Source: an uncultured Paracoccaceae bacterium
GTDB lineage: Bacteria; Pseudomonadota; Alphaproteobacteria; Rhodobacterales; Rhodobacteraceae
DNA: 64,000 nucleotides
Direction: 5' to 3'
Assembly: GCA_938028765.1 (NCBI GenBank)
Contig: CALIZF010000002.1
Span: 82,683 to 146,682 of the forward strand
The notes under the pieces were generated by a model. It did not search any database, was not told the DNA's origin, and saw only the letters and a list, made by a program, of their open reading frames with translations. Below, one piece after another: positions 8,884 through 17,448 of this stretch. The translations under genes and the position numbers were made by a program. Numbering within the stretch: position 1 is the first letter of the stretch; the number at the start of each line of letters is the position of its first letter.

Positions 8884-9228
8884 ATGACACTCCAGACCCG
8901 GATCGGCGAGGCCCCGCGCCCCGCCGGGGACGACCGCGCGGACGTCGGCATGGCGGGCGCGTGGGAACTCTACACGACCGCGGCGGAAATCTTCACGCTG
9001 CTTCTTCGCGAGGTGAAGGAGGAGCGAAAGGACAACGCGCGCGAGATCATGACCTACACGCGCGACATCAGGGAAGCGCTGAAGCTGGTCCTGAACGAGA
9101 GGGCGGCCATTGACAGACTTCGCAAGGACTATGGGGGCGTCGGCAACGGCCGATCCCTCGACTTCGACGCGGCTCGCGATGAGATCGGGCGCCGCCTGGC
9201 TTGCCTCCGCGCGGCAGGAACAGGTTGA
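8884..9228 (+). CDS. GTA small terminase-like protein (RcGTA gp1-like)
   Basis: Small helical protein overlapping and preceding TerL in GTA order. Confidence 0.7.
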   Translation: MTLQTRIGEAPRPAGDDRADVGMAGAWELYTTAAEIFTLLLREVKEERKDNAREIMTYTRDIREALKLVLNERAAIDRLRKDYGGVGNGRSLDFDAARDEIGRRLACLRAAGTG

Positions 9229-10519
9229 CGAGTTTCTGGGGTCGCTGAGCGACGGGGCGCTGCTGGCGCTGCCGTGGCTGTTCGAGTTCTGGGCGCAGCC
9301 GCATCAGCTGCCGCCCGACGGCGCGTGGCGGACCTGGGTGATCATGGGGGGGCGCGGTGCGGGCAAGACCCGCGCCGGGGCCGAGTGGGTGCGGGCCGAG
9401 GTCGAGGGCGCGCATCCGCGCGCCCCCGGCCGGTCGGCGCGGGTGGCGCTGGTGGGCGAGACGCTGGACCAGGCCCGCGACGTGATGGTGTTCGGCGATT
9501 CGGGGATCCTCGCCTGCACGCCGCCCGACCGGCGGCCCGAGTGGGAGGCGGGCCGGCGGCGGCTGGTCTGGCCGAACGGGGCGGTGGCGCAGGTGTTCTC
9601 GGCCCACGACCCGGACAGCCTGCGCGGGCCGCAGTTCGATGCGGCCTGGGCTGACGAGCTTGCGAAGTGGCCCAAAGCGCAGGCGGCCTGGGATCAGCTA
9701 CAGTTCGCGCTGCGGCTGGGCGCGCATCCGCGGCAGGTGGTGACGACGACGCCGCAGAACGTCGCGACGCTGAAGGCGATCCTGCGCAACCCCTCGACCG
9801 TCGTCACCCATGCCCCGACCGAGGCGAACCGGGCCTATCTTGCGGCCAGTTTCCTTGAGGAGGTGCGGGCGCGCTACGGCGGCACGCGGCTGGGCCGGCA
9901 GGAGCTGGACGGCCTGTTGCTCGAGGATCGGGCAGGGGCGCTGTGGACCGATTCGGGGCTCGATGCGGCGCGGGTCGCAGCGGCCCCGGCGCTGACGCGG
10001 ATCGTGGTGGCGATCGACCCCCCGGTGTCGGGGCACAGCCGGTCGGACGACTGCGGGATCGTGGTCGCGGGCGTTGCGGCGGAGGGCGACCCGCGCGGCT
10101 GGGTCGCCTATGTGCTCGAGGATGCCTCGGTCGCGGGCACCCCGCAGGTCTGGATCCGGGCGGCGCTGGCGGCGATGGACCGCTGGCAGGCCGACCGGCT
10201 GGTGGCCGAGGTCAACCAGGGCGGCGATCTGGTCGAGGCGATGCTGCGGTCGGAACGCGCCTGCGTGCCCTACCGCGCGGTGCGCGCCGCGAAGGGCAAG
10301 GCGGCGCGGGCCGAGCCGGTGGCGGCGCTTTACGAACAGGGGCGGGTGAAGCACCTCAAGGGCTTGACCGCGCTCGAGGACCAGATGGTGCGGATGACCG
10401 TGTCGGGGTTCGACGGGCCGGGCAGCCCCGACCGCGTGGATGCGCTGGTCTGGGCGATCTTCGATCTGATGCTGGATCGGGCGTCGGGGTGGCAGCAGCC
10501 GCGCGTGCGGGTGCTGTGA
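9110..10519 (+). CDS. GTA large terminase (TerL, RcGTA gp2-like); true start may lie downstream of 9110
   Basis: Walker A GGRGAGKTRAGAEW; DAAWADELAKW; nuclease-like VVAIDPPVSGHSRSDDCGIVVAG. Confidence 0.92.
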   Translation: MTDFARTMGASATADPSTSTRLAMRSGAAWLASARQEQVDEFLGSLSDGALLALPWLFEFWAQPHQLPPDGAWRTWVIMGGRGAGKTRAGAEWVRAEVEGAHPRAPGRSARVALVGETLDQARDVMVFGDSGILACTPPDRRPEWEAGRRRLVWPNGAVAQVFSAHDPDSLRGPQFDAAWADELAKWPKAQAAWDQLQFALRLGAHPRQVVTTTPQNVATLKAILRNPSTVVTHAPTEANRAYLAASFLEEVRARYGGTRLGRQELDGLLLEDRAGALWTDSGLDAARVAAAPALTRIVVAIDPPVSGHSRSDDCGIVVAGVAAEGDPRGWVAYVLEDASVAGTPQVWIRAALAAMDRWQADRLVAEVNQGGDLVEAMLRSERACVPYRAVRAAKGKAARAEPVAALYEQGRVKHLKGLTALEDQMVRMTVSGFDGPGSPDRVDALVWAIFDLMLDRASGWQQPRVRVL

Positions 10520-10544
10520 GGCGGGCAAGGCGGAGGATGGCGGC

Positions 10545-11717
10545 GTGAGCGATGATCTGAAGCGGTGCGCGGGCGGGGCGGCGCCGGGTGCCAAGGCGTC
10601 GGCTGCGGGGCGGGTGATCGCCTTCCATGCAGCCGGCCGGCCGGCCGCCCCGCCGCGCGATACCGCGAGCCTGACGCGGGCGGGGTTCCTCGGCAATCCG
10701 GTCGGGTTCCGGGCGGTCAAGCTGATCGCCGAGACGGCGGCGGCGCTGCCCCTGGTCTGCGAGGCCGGCGGGCAGCGGCACGAGCAGCACCCGGTGCTGG
10801 CGCTGCTGCGCCGGCCGAATGCGGCGCAGGGGCGGGGCGAGTTTCTCGAGGCCGTCTACGGCCAGCTGCTGCTGTCGGGCAACGCCTGGATCGAGGCGGT
10901 CGCCGGCACGGGCCTGTTGCCGGCCGAGCTGTATGTGCTGCGGTCCGACCGGATGTCGGTCGTGCCGGGGCCGGACGGCTGGCCGGTGGCCTACGACTAT
11001 GCCGTGGGTGCGCGGCGGCACCGCTTTGCGGTGACGGCCGAGGGGCCGCAGGCGGTGTGCCATGTGCGCGCCTTCCATCCGGCTGACGATCACTACGGCC
11101 TGTCGCCGCTGTTGCCGGCGGCGACCGCGATCGAGGTGCATAACGCTGCAAGCCGTTGGTCGAAGGCGCTGCTGGACAATGCTGCGCGCCCCTCGGGCGC
11201 GATCGTCTACCGCGGCCCGGACGGCGCGGGCACGCTTGCGCCCGACCAGTACGAACGGCTGGTGGAAGAGCTGGAGGCGAACCACCAGGGCGCGCGCAAC
11301 GCCGGTCGGCCGATGCTGCTGGAAGGCGGCCTCGACTGGAAGCCCATGGGGTTCAGCCCGTCGGACATGGAGTTCCACCAGACGAAGGAGGCCGCGGCGC
11401 GCGAGATCGCGGTCGCCTTCGGCGTGCCGCCCATGCTGATCGGCGTGCCGGGCGATGCGACCTACGCCAATTATCAGGAGGCGAACCGGGCATTCTTCCG
11501 CCTGACGGTTCTGCCGCTGGCCGCGAAGGTTCTGGCCGCGCTGTCGGCCTGGCTCGCGGGCTGGGGTGCGGCGGCGGAGCTGCGCCCCGACCTCGACCAG
11601 GTGCCGGCGCTGGCGGCCGAGCGCGACCAGCACTGGGCGCGGGTGGCGGGTGCGGCCTTCCTGACGGATGCTGAGAAGCGGGCGCTACTGGGCCTGCCGC
11701 GGGTGGCGGGCGGATGA
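10545..11717 (+). CDS. GTA portal protein (HK97 family, RcGTA gp3-like)
   Basis: LLLSGNAWIEAV; HVRAFHPADDHYGLSPL; EIAVAFGVPPMLIGVPGDATYANYQEANRAFF. Confidence 0.93.
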   Translation: MSDDLKRCAGGAAPGAKASAAGRVIAFHAAGRPAAPPRDTASLTRAGFLGNPVGFRAVKLIAETAAALPLVCEAGGQRHEQHPVLALLRRPNAAQGRGEFLEAVYGQLLLSGNAWIEAVAGTGLLPAELYVLRSDRMSVVPGPDGWPVAYDYAVGARRHRFAVTAEGPQAVCHVRAFHPADDHYGLSPLLPAATAIEVHNAASRWSKALLDNAARPSGAIVYRGPDGAGTLAPDQYERLVEELEANHQGARNAGRPMLLEGGLDWKPMGFSPSDMEFHQTKEAAAREIAVAFGVPPMLIGVPGDATYANYQEANRAFFRLTVLPLAAKVLAALSAWLAGWGAAAELRPDLDQVPALAAERDQHWARVAGAAFLTDAEKRALLGLPRVAGG

Positions 11718-11959
11718 GCGCGCGGCGGACGACGGGCGGGTCGCGGTTCCTCTACGACAGTTTCGACGCGGCCTCGGCCCGGATCGAGGCGAACGAGCGG
11801 GTGGCCGAGGAGCGGTGGGCTGCGCTCGACCGCCGGCTGTCGCTGATCGACGCGGCGCTGGAGCGGCTGGAACGGCGTTTGTGGCTGGGGGTTTACGGCG
11901 TGGCGGCGTTCCTTCTGGCGCAAGGCGCCGAGGCGCTGATCGGCGCCGCGATCCGGTAG
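11714..11959 (+). CDS. GTA gp3.5-like small protein
   Basis: 81 aa, coiled-coil plus C-terminal TM segment; 4-nt overlap with portal; conserved position. Confidence 0.7.
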   Translation: MSARRTTGGSRFLYDSFDAASARIEANERVAEERWAALDRRLSLIDAALERLERRLWLGVYGVAAFLLAQGAEALIGAAIR

Positions 11960-11967
11960 GAGGGATC

Positions 11968-12510
11968 ATGGACGGCGACGGATGGGGGGGCCTCGAACGC
12001 AAGTTCCACCGGCCCGACGAAGGCTTGCGCGTTCTGGAGGGCGACCGGATCGAGGGCTATGCCTCGGTCTTCGGCGTGCCCGACCAGGGAGGCGACGTGG
12101 TGGCGCCGGGGGCCTTTGCGGCGGGGCTCGCGGGGGGCGGCCGGGTGGCGATGCTGTGGCAGCACGACCCGCACGAGATCATCGGGGTCTGGGACGAGGT
12201 GGTCGAGGATGCGCGGGGCCTGCGCGTGAAGGGCCGGCTGCTGCCGGCGGTGGCCCGGGCGCGCGAGGCGGCCGCACTGATCGGGGCCGGCGCGCTGGAC
12301 GGCCTGTCGATCGGCTACCGCGTCAAACGCGCCGGGCGCGACGCCGAGGGGCGGCGTGTCCTGCACGAGGTGGAGCTGTGGGAGGTGTCGCTGGTCACCT
12401 TCCCGATGCTGCGGCAGGCGCGCGTGGCGGCGAAGGCTACGCCCGCGCGGGATGTCTGGGCGGTCCTGGCCGCGGCCTTTGCCGAGGCCAGGGCGGACCT
12501 TGGGGACTAG
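11968..12510 (+). CDS. GTA prohead protease (HK97 family, RcGTA gp4-like)
   Basis: IEGYASVFGVPDQGGDVVAPGAFA; LWQHDPHEIIGVW; GALDGLSIGYR; ELWEVSLVTFPML. Confidence 0.93.
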   Translation: MDGDGWGGLERKFHRPDEGLRVLEGDRIEGYASVFGVPDQGGDVVAPGAFAAGLAGGGRVAMLWQHDPHEIIGVWDEVVEDARGLRVKGRLLPAVARAREAAALIGAGALDGLSIGYRVKRAGRDAEGRRVLHEVELWEVSLVTFPMLRQARVAAKATPARDVWAVLAAAFAEARADLGD

Positions 12511-12564
12511 GCGGTTCGGCTGCCGGTCGGCGGCACGACGGGGCGCAGGCAGAGGAGAGCGCAG

Positions 12565-13713
12565 GTGGAGACGGGGCAAGAGGACGCGGGGATGCTTGCG
12601 TTCCTGAGCGAGTTCAGGGGTTTCCGGGCCGAGATCAAGGCGAGGCTGAAAGAGGCGGATGATCGGATGACGATGCTGGATCGAAAGACCGCGGGCCTGA
12701 TGCGCCCGGCGCTTGGGGCGGCGGCCGAGGCAGAGGCGCCGCACGCCAGGGCCTTCGGCGCCTATCTGCGGGTGGGCGACGACGACGGGCTGCGCGCCCT
12801 GTCGCTGGAGGGCAAGGGCCTGAACACGGTGGTGGCAGGCGAGGGCGGCTATCTGGTCGATCCCCGCACCGCCGACAGCGTGCGGTCGGTGCTGAATTCG
12901 ACCGCGAGCCTGCGGCAGGTGGCGAACGTCGTCACTGTCGAGGCGGTGGCCTTCGACGTGCTGGTGGATCGCGGCGAGGTCGGGTCGGGCTGGGGCACCG
13001 AGACGGCCGCGGTGACCGAGACGGCAACGCCCGCGATCGAGCGGATCTCGATCCGGCTGCACGAACTGGCCGCGATGCCCAAGGCGTCGCAGCGGCTTCT
13101 GGACGACAGCGCCTTCGACGTCGAGGGCTGGCTGGCCGGGAGGATCGCCGACCGGTTCGCGCGGGCCGAGGCGGCCGCCTTCATCGCCGGCGACGGCGTG
13201 GACAAGCCGGTGGGCCTTCTGCACCATCCGAAGGTGCCGGTCGCCACATGGGCCTGGGGCAGCCTCGGCTATGTGACGACGGGCACGGCCGGCGACTTCG
13301 ACCCCGATGCGCCGTCGGACGCGATCGTCGATCTCGTCTATTCGCTCGATGCCGGTTATCGCGCCAACGGGACGTTCGTCATGAACTCCAAGACCGCGGG
13401 CGCGGTGCGCAAGATGAAGGATGCGGATGGCCGGTTCCTGTGGGCCGACAGCCTGCAGGCGGGCGAGCCCGCGCGTCTGATGGGCTATCCGGTGCTGATC
13501 GCCGAGGACATGCCCGACATCGCGGCAGGCGCCTATGCGATCGCCTTCGGCGACTTCCGCGCGGGCTATACGATCGCAGAGCGGCCCGACCTGCGGGTGC
13601 TGCGCGATCCCTTCAGCGCCAAGCCGCATGTCCTGTTCTACGCCACCAAGCGGGTCGGCGGCGACGTGAGCGATTTCGCGGCGATCCGGCTTCTGCGGTT
13701 CGCGGCCGCCTGA
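12565..13713 (+). CDS. GTA major capsid protein (HK97 fold, RcGTA gp5-like)
   Basis: GGYLVDPRTADSV, AMPKASQRLLDDSAFDVEGWLAGRIADRFARAEAAAFIAGDG; N-terminal delta-like region. Confidence 0.94.
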   Translation: METGQEDAGMLAFLSEFRGFRAEIKARLKEADDRMTMLDRKTAGLMRPALGAAAEAEAPHARAFGAYLRVGDDDGLRALSLEGKGLNTVVAGEGGYLVDPRTADSVRSVLNSTASLRQVANVVTVEAVAFDVLVDRGEVGSGWGTETAAVTETATPAIERISIRLHELAAMPKASQRLLDDSAFDVEGWLAGRIADRFARAEAAAFIAGDGVDKPVGLLHHPKVPVATWAWGSLGYVTTGTAGDFDPDAPSDAIVDLVYSLDAGYRANGTFVMNSKTAGAVRKMKDADGRFLWADSLQAGEPARLMGYPVLIAEDMPDIAAGAYAIAFGDFRAGYTIAERPDLRVLRDPFSAKPHVLFYATKRVGGDVSDFAAIRLLRFAAA

Positions 13714-13726
13714 CGGCGGTGGCGAA

Positions 13727-13756
13727 GCCCCCGGTCCCCGGACGGGGGCCGGGGGC
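13727..13756 (+). terminator. 13-bp hairpin just downstream of major capsid gene (no U-tract)
   Basis: GCCCCCGG-T-CCCC-ggac-GGGG-G-CCGGGGGC (one T-G wobble). Confidence 0.5.
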
Positions 13757-13858
13757 GGGCGCGTGCCCGGACTTTGCGCCGGCTAGCCTTCGACCCTCCG
13801 CCCGGACGGCGCAGGGTGCGCGCCCGACCTGACGGCGAGGGGAAGGAGTTTTGGGGCG

Positions 13859-14455
13859 ATGATGCTGACGGAACAGGCGGCAGTGCCGGATGCGGCGCTG
13901 CCGGTGGAGGGTTTGCGCGACCATCTGCAGCTTGGCACCGGCTTCGGCGCGGACGCGGTGCAGACGGCGATGCTGGCGCATTACCTGCGCGCGGCCCTTG
14001 CGGCGATCGAGGCGCGGACGGCCAAGGCGCTGATCGCGCGGCGGTTCCTCTGGCGGGTGTCGGTGTGGCGCGATCCCTGCGGGGCGGCGCTGCCGCTGGC
14101 GCCGGTGGCGGCCGTGGTCTCGGTCGTCCTGCGCGATGCGGCCGGTGCGGCCGAGCCGGTGAACCCGTCGCGCTGGCGGCTGATGGCCGACATGCACCGG
14201 CCGAAGCTGATGCCGCGCGGGGGGGCGCTGCCGACGATCCCCGACGGCGGCGAGGCCGAGGTGATCTTCGATGCGGGCTTCGGCCCCTGGGATGCGGTGC
14301 CGCCCGACCTGCGGCAGGCCGTGATGATGCTGGCCGAGCGGTTCCACGACCGGCGCGGCGAGGCCGGGTTCCGCGAGGAACCTGCGCTGCCCTTCGCGGT
14401 GACCCGGCTGATCGAGCGGTGGCGCACGGTGCGGGTTCTGGGGGGCGGGCGATGA
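13859..14455 (+). CDS. GTA head-tail connector (RcGTA gp6-like)
   Basis: EVIFDAGFGPWDAVPPDLRQAVMMLAERFHDRR; position after capsid. Confidence 0.85.
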   Translation: MMLTEQAAVPDAALPVEGLRDHLQLGTGFGADAVQTAMLAHYLRAALAAIEARTAKALIARRFLWRVSVWRDPCGAALPLAPVAAVVSVVLRDAAGAAEPVNPSRWRLMADMHRPKLMPRGGALPTIPDGGEAEVIFDAGFGPWDAVPPDLRQAVMMLAERFHDRRGEAGFREEPALPFAVTRLIERWRTVRVLGGGR

Positions 14456-14772
14456 CGGTCCGTCTGGTGCTCGAAACGCTGGTCCGCACCGCCGACGGGG
14501 CGGGCGGCTTCGCCGAGGCCTGGGTGCCGCGCGGCACGCTCTGGGCGAGGATGCGCCCCGGCGCGGGGGGCGAGGCGGTGAAGGGCGAGCTGGTCGAGGG
14601 CCGCGTGCCCTGGCGGATCGAGGTGCGCGCCGCGCCGGCGGGTGCGGCGGCGCGGCCGCGCCCGGACGAGCGGCTGCGGGTCGGCGACCGGGTGTTCGTC
14701 ATCCTGGCCGTGGCGGAAACGCCGGACGGCCGGCGACTGACGCTGCACGCGCGGGAAGAGGTGGCGGCATGA
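14452..14772 (+). CDS. GTA head-tail adaptor/head closure (RcGTA gp7-like)
   Basis: 106 aa MTVRLVLETLVRTADGAGGFAEAWVPRGTLWARMRP; 4-nt overlaps on both sides. Confidence 0.85.
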   Translation: MTVRLVLETLVRTADGAGGFAEAWVPRGTLWARMRPGAGGEAVKGELVEGRVPWRIEVRAAPAGAAARPRPDERLRVGDRVFVILAVAETPDGRRLTLHAREEVAA

Positions 14773-15176
14773 GCTACGGGATGGCGGCGGCCCTGCAGGC
14801 GGCGGTGTTCGACCGGCTGGCGGGCGATGCGGCGCTGGCGGCTTTGGTCGGCGGCGCGGTCCACGACGCGGTGCCGCCCGGCGAGGGGCCGGGCACCTTC
14901 GTGCTCCTGGGCCCCGAGGAGGCGCGCGACGCCTCGGACGTCACCGGGCCGGGCGCCGAGCATCGCTTCACGGTCAGCGTGATCAGCCGCAAGGCCGGGT
15001 TCGCCACGGCCAAGGCGGCGGCGGCCGCGGTTTCGGACGCGCTGGCGGGGGCCGACCTCGTGCTGGCCCGCGGGCGGCTGGTCGGGCTGTGGTTCCTGTC
15101 GGCCCGGGCGCGGCGCGAGGGCGGCGGGGCAGTCCGGCGCATCGACCTGATCTTCCGGGCGCGGGTCGAGGGCTGA
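14769..15176 (+). CDS. GTA tail terminator (DUF3168-like, RcGTA gp8-like)
   Basis: AVFDRLAGDAALAALVGGAVHDAVPPGEGPGTFVLLG. Confidence 0.86.
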   Translation: MSYGMAAALQAAVFDRLAGDAALAALVGGAVHDAVPPGEGPGTFVLLGPEEARDASDVTGPGAEHRFTVSVISRKAGFATAKAAAAAVSDALAGADLVLARGRLVGLWFLSARARREGGGAVRRIDLIFRARVEG

Positions 15177-15199
15177 ATGTCTTGCGCCTTTCCGATCCT

Positions 15200-15227
15200 G
15201 GCGCCTCCAACGCGGTTGCAAGGCGCC
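15200..15227 (+). other. Hairpin immediately upstream of major tail tube gene
   Basis: GGCGCCT-c-CAAC-gcg-GTTG-ca-AGGCGCC in the 76-bp g8-g9 gap. Confidence 0.4.
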
Positions 15228-15252
15228 GGTTTCTTGCACTTTGGAGACATAC

Positions 15253-15666
15253 ATGGCTGTGCAAAGCGGCAAGGACCTTCTGTTGAAGGTTGACCTGACC
15301 GGCGACGGGCAGTTCGAGACGGTGGCGGGCCTGCGCGCGACGCGCATCAGCTTCAACGCCGAGACGGTCGAGGTCACCAGCCTCGAAAGCGCGGGCGGCT
15401 GGCGCGAGCTGCTGGCCGGTGCAGGGGTCAAGTCGGCCACGATCAGCGGATCGGGCGTGTTCCGCGATGCCGCGACCGACGAGCGCGCCCGGCAGATCTT
15501 CTTCGACGGCGAGGTTCCGTCATTTCAGGTGATCATCCCCGATTTCGGCACCGTCGAGGGCCCGTTCCTGATCACTGCGATCGAATATGCCGGCAGCCAC
15601 AACGGCGAGGCGACCTACGAGTTGTCGCTGGCCTCGGCCGGCGCCCTGACCTTCACGGCGCTGTGA
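15253..15666 (+). CDS. GTA major tail tube protein (RcGTA gp9-like)
   Basis: MAVQSGKDLLLKVDLTGDGQFETVAGLRATRISFNAETVEVTSLES. Confidence 0.92.
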   Translation: MAVQSGKDLLLKVDLTGDGQFETVAGLRATRISFNAETVEVTSLESAGGWRELLAGAGVKSATISGSGVFRDAATDERARQIFFDGEVPSFQVIIPDFGTVEGPFLITAIEYAGSHNGEATYELSLASAGALTFTAL

Positions 15667-15980
15667 TGACCAATCCGCACGCGGGCGAGGTGGCGCTGGT
15701 GATCGACGGGCGGCGGCATGTGCTGAAGCTGACGCTCGGTGCGCTGGCCGAGATGGAGGCGGCGTTGCCGTCGGGATCGCTGATCGACCTTGTCGAGCGG
15801 TTCGAGGCCGGCCGGTTCACCGCGCGCGACCTCGTGGCGCTGATCGTGGCAGGGCTGCGCGGCGGGGGCTGGGACGGCACGGCGGCAGACCTCGCGCGGG
15901 CCGAGATCGCGGGCGGTCTGCGCGGCGCGGCCGAGGCGGCAGGCCTTCTGCTGACGCGCGCCTTCGGGGGGCCGGGGTGA
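15666..15980 (+). CDS. GTA gp10-like tail chaperone protein
   Basis: HAGEVALVIDGRRHVLKLTLGALAEMEAAL; order. Confidence 0.85.
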   Translation: MTNPHAGEVALVIDGRRHVLKLTLGALAEMEAALPSGSLIDLVERFEAGRFTARDLVALIVAGLRGGGWDGTAADLARAEIAGGLRGAAEAAGLLLTRAFGGPG

Positions 15981-16183
15981 TGGACTGGGCGGGAATGATG
16001 CGGGCGGGGCTGCATGGTCTTGGTCTGACGCCCGACGCCTTCTGGCGGCTGACGCCGTGGGAGCTGCGGGTGATGCTGGGCCTGACGGGGGCGGCGGCGC
16101 CGATGGGGCGGGCGCGGCTCGATGCGCTGATGGCGGCCTTCCCCGACCGGCCGCGCGCGGGGGACGCCGATGGCCGAAACTGA
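15977..16183 (+). CDS. GTA gp10.1-like (DUF2376/TIGR02216-like phage conserved protein)
   Basis: MMDWAGMMRAGLHGLGLTPDAFWRLTPWELRVMLGL. Confidence 0.85.
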   Translation: MMDWAGMMRAGLHGLGLTPDAFWRLTPWELRVMLGLTGAAAPMGRARLDALMAAFPDRPRAGDADGRN

Positions 16184-16811
16184 ACGGTTCGAGGAACAGG
16201 TGGCGGCGCTGGAGGCGACGCTGGCCGGGCTGGGCGGGGCCTCGGCCAGTCTCGACGGCGAGCTCAGGCGGATGGGCGAGAGCTTTGCCGCGGCAGGCCG
16301 CGAGGCGGCCAGCCTGTCGGCTGGGATCGGCGGCGGGCTGCGGCGGGCCTTCGACGGGCTGGTGTTCGACGGGATGAGGTTGTCGGACGCGCTGCGCATT
16401 GTGGCGCGGTCGATGGTGGACAGCGTCTATCGCGTGGCGATGCGGCCGGTGCAGACCGCGCTGGGCGGGGCGGTGACGCAAGTGCTGGGCGGCCTTCTGC
16501 CGTTCGAGACGGGCGGCGCCTTCACGCAGGGGCGGGTGATGCCCTTCGCGCAGGGGGGCATCGTCACCGGTCCGGTGGCCTTTCCGATGCGCGGCGGGCG
16601 CGGCCTGATGGGCGAGGCGGGCCCCGAGGCTATCCTGCCGCTCGCCCGCGGCGCGGACGGGCGGCTGGGCGTGCGGGCGGGTGCGGCCGGGCGGCCGGTC
16701 AACGTCACGGTCAACGTGACCACGCCCGACGTGGCCGGGTTCGAGCGCAGCCAGGCGCAGATCGCCGCACAGATGGCGCGGGCACTGGCCCGCGGGCAGC
16801 GAAACGGGTGA
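16170..16811 (+). CDS. GTA short tape measure protein (RcGTA gp11-like)
   Basis: ALEATLAGLGGAS...; GRVMPFAQGGIVTGPVAFPM-RGGRGLMGEAGPEAILPLARGADGRLGV. Confidence 0.88.
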   Translation: MAETERFEEQVAALEATLAGLGGASASLDGELRRMGESFAAAGREAASLSAGIGGGLRRAFDGLVFDGMRLSDALRIVARSMVDSVYRVAMRPVQTALGGAVTQVLGGLLPFETGGAFTQGRVMPFAQGGIVTGPVAFPMRGGRGLMGEAGPEAILPLARGADGRLGVRAGAAGRPVNVTVNVTTPDVAGFERSQAQIAAQMARALARGQRNG

Positions 16812-16815
16812 TGGG

Positions 16816-17448
16816 ATGGGGTTTCACGAGGTGCGGTTTCCGGCGAGCCTCAGCTTCGGTTCGGTCGGCGGCCCGGAACGGCGGACCGAGATCGTGCGCC
16901 TGACGAACGGGTTCGAGGAACGCAACAGCCCCTGGGCGCATTCGCGCCGGCGCTATGACGCGGGGCTCGGGCTGCGCAGCCTTGACGACGTGGCAGCACT
17001 GGTCGCGTTCTTCGAGGCGCGGCGCGGTCAGCTTTACGGGTTCCGCTGGAAGGACTGGGCCGATTACCGCTCGGGCGCCGCCAGGGCGGCGGTCACGCCG
17101 CTGGACCAGACGCTCGGCACGGGCGACGGGGCGCGGACCGAGTTTGCGCTGGTGAAGGCCTATGCCGCCGGGCCGATGCCCTATGTCCGCCCGATCGCCA
17201 AGCCGGTCGCGGGAACGGTGGTCGTGTCGGTCGCCGGGCGGCCGGTGCGCGAAGGGGTGGAGTGGGACATCGACCCGGCGGACGGCATCGTGCGCTTCCG
17301 CGATGCCGTGCCCGAAGGCGCCGAGGTTCGCGCGGGGTTCGAGTTCGACGTGCCGGTCCGGTTCGATACCGACCGAATCGCGGTGTCGGTCGCTTCCTTC
17401 CAGGCTGGCGACGTGCCGCAGGTGCCGGTGGTGGAGGTGCGGCTGTGA
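16816..17448 (+). CDS. GTA distal tail protein (DUF2460, RcGTA gp12-like)
   Basis: MGFHEVRFPASLSFGSVGGPERRTEIVRLTNGFEERNSPWAHSRRRYDAG. Confidence 0.92.
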   Translation: MGFHEVRFPASLSFGSVGGPERRTEIVRLTNGFEERNSPWAHSRRRYDAGLGLRSLDDVAALVAFFEARRGQLYGFRWKDWADYRSGAARAAVTPLDQTLGTGDGARTEFALVKAYAAGPMPYVRPIAKPVAGTVVVSVAGRPVREGVEWDIDPADGIVRFRDAVPEGAEVRAGFEFDVPVRFDTDRIAVSVASFQAGDVPQVPVVEVRL

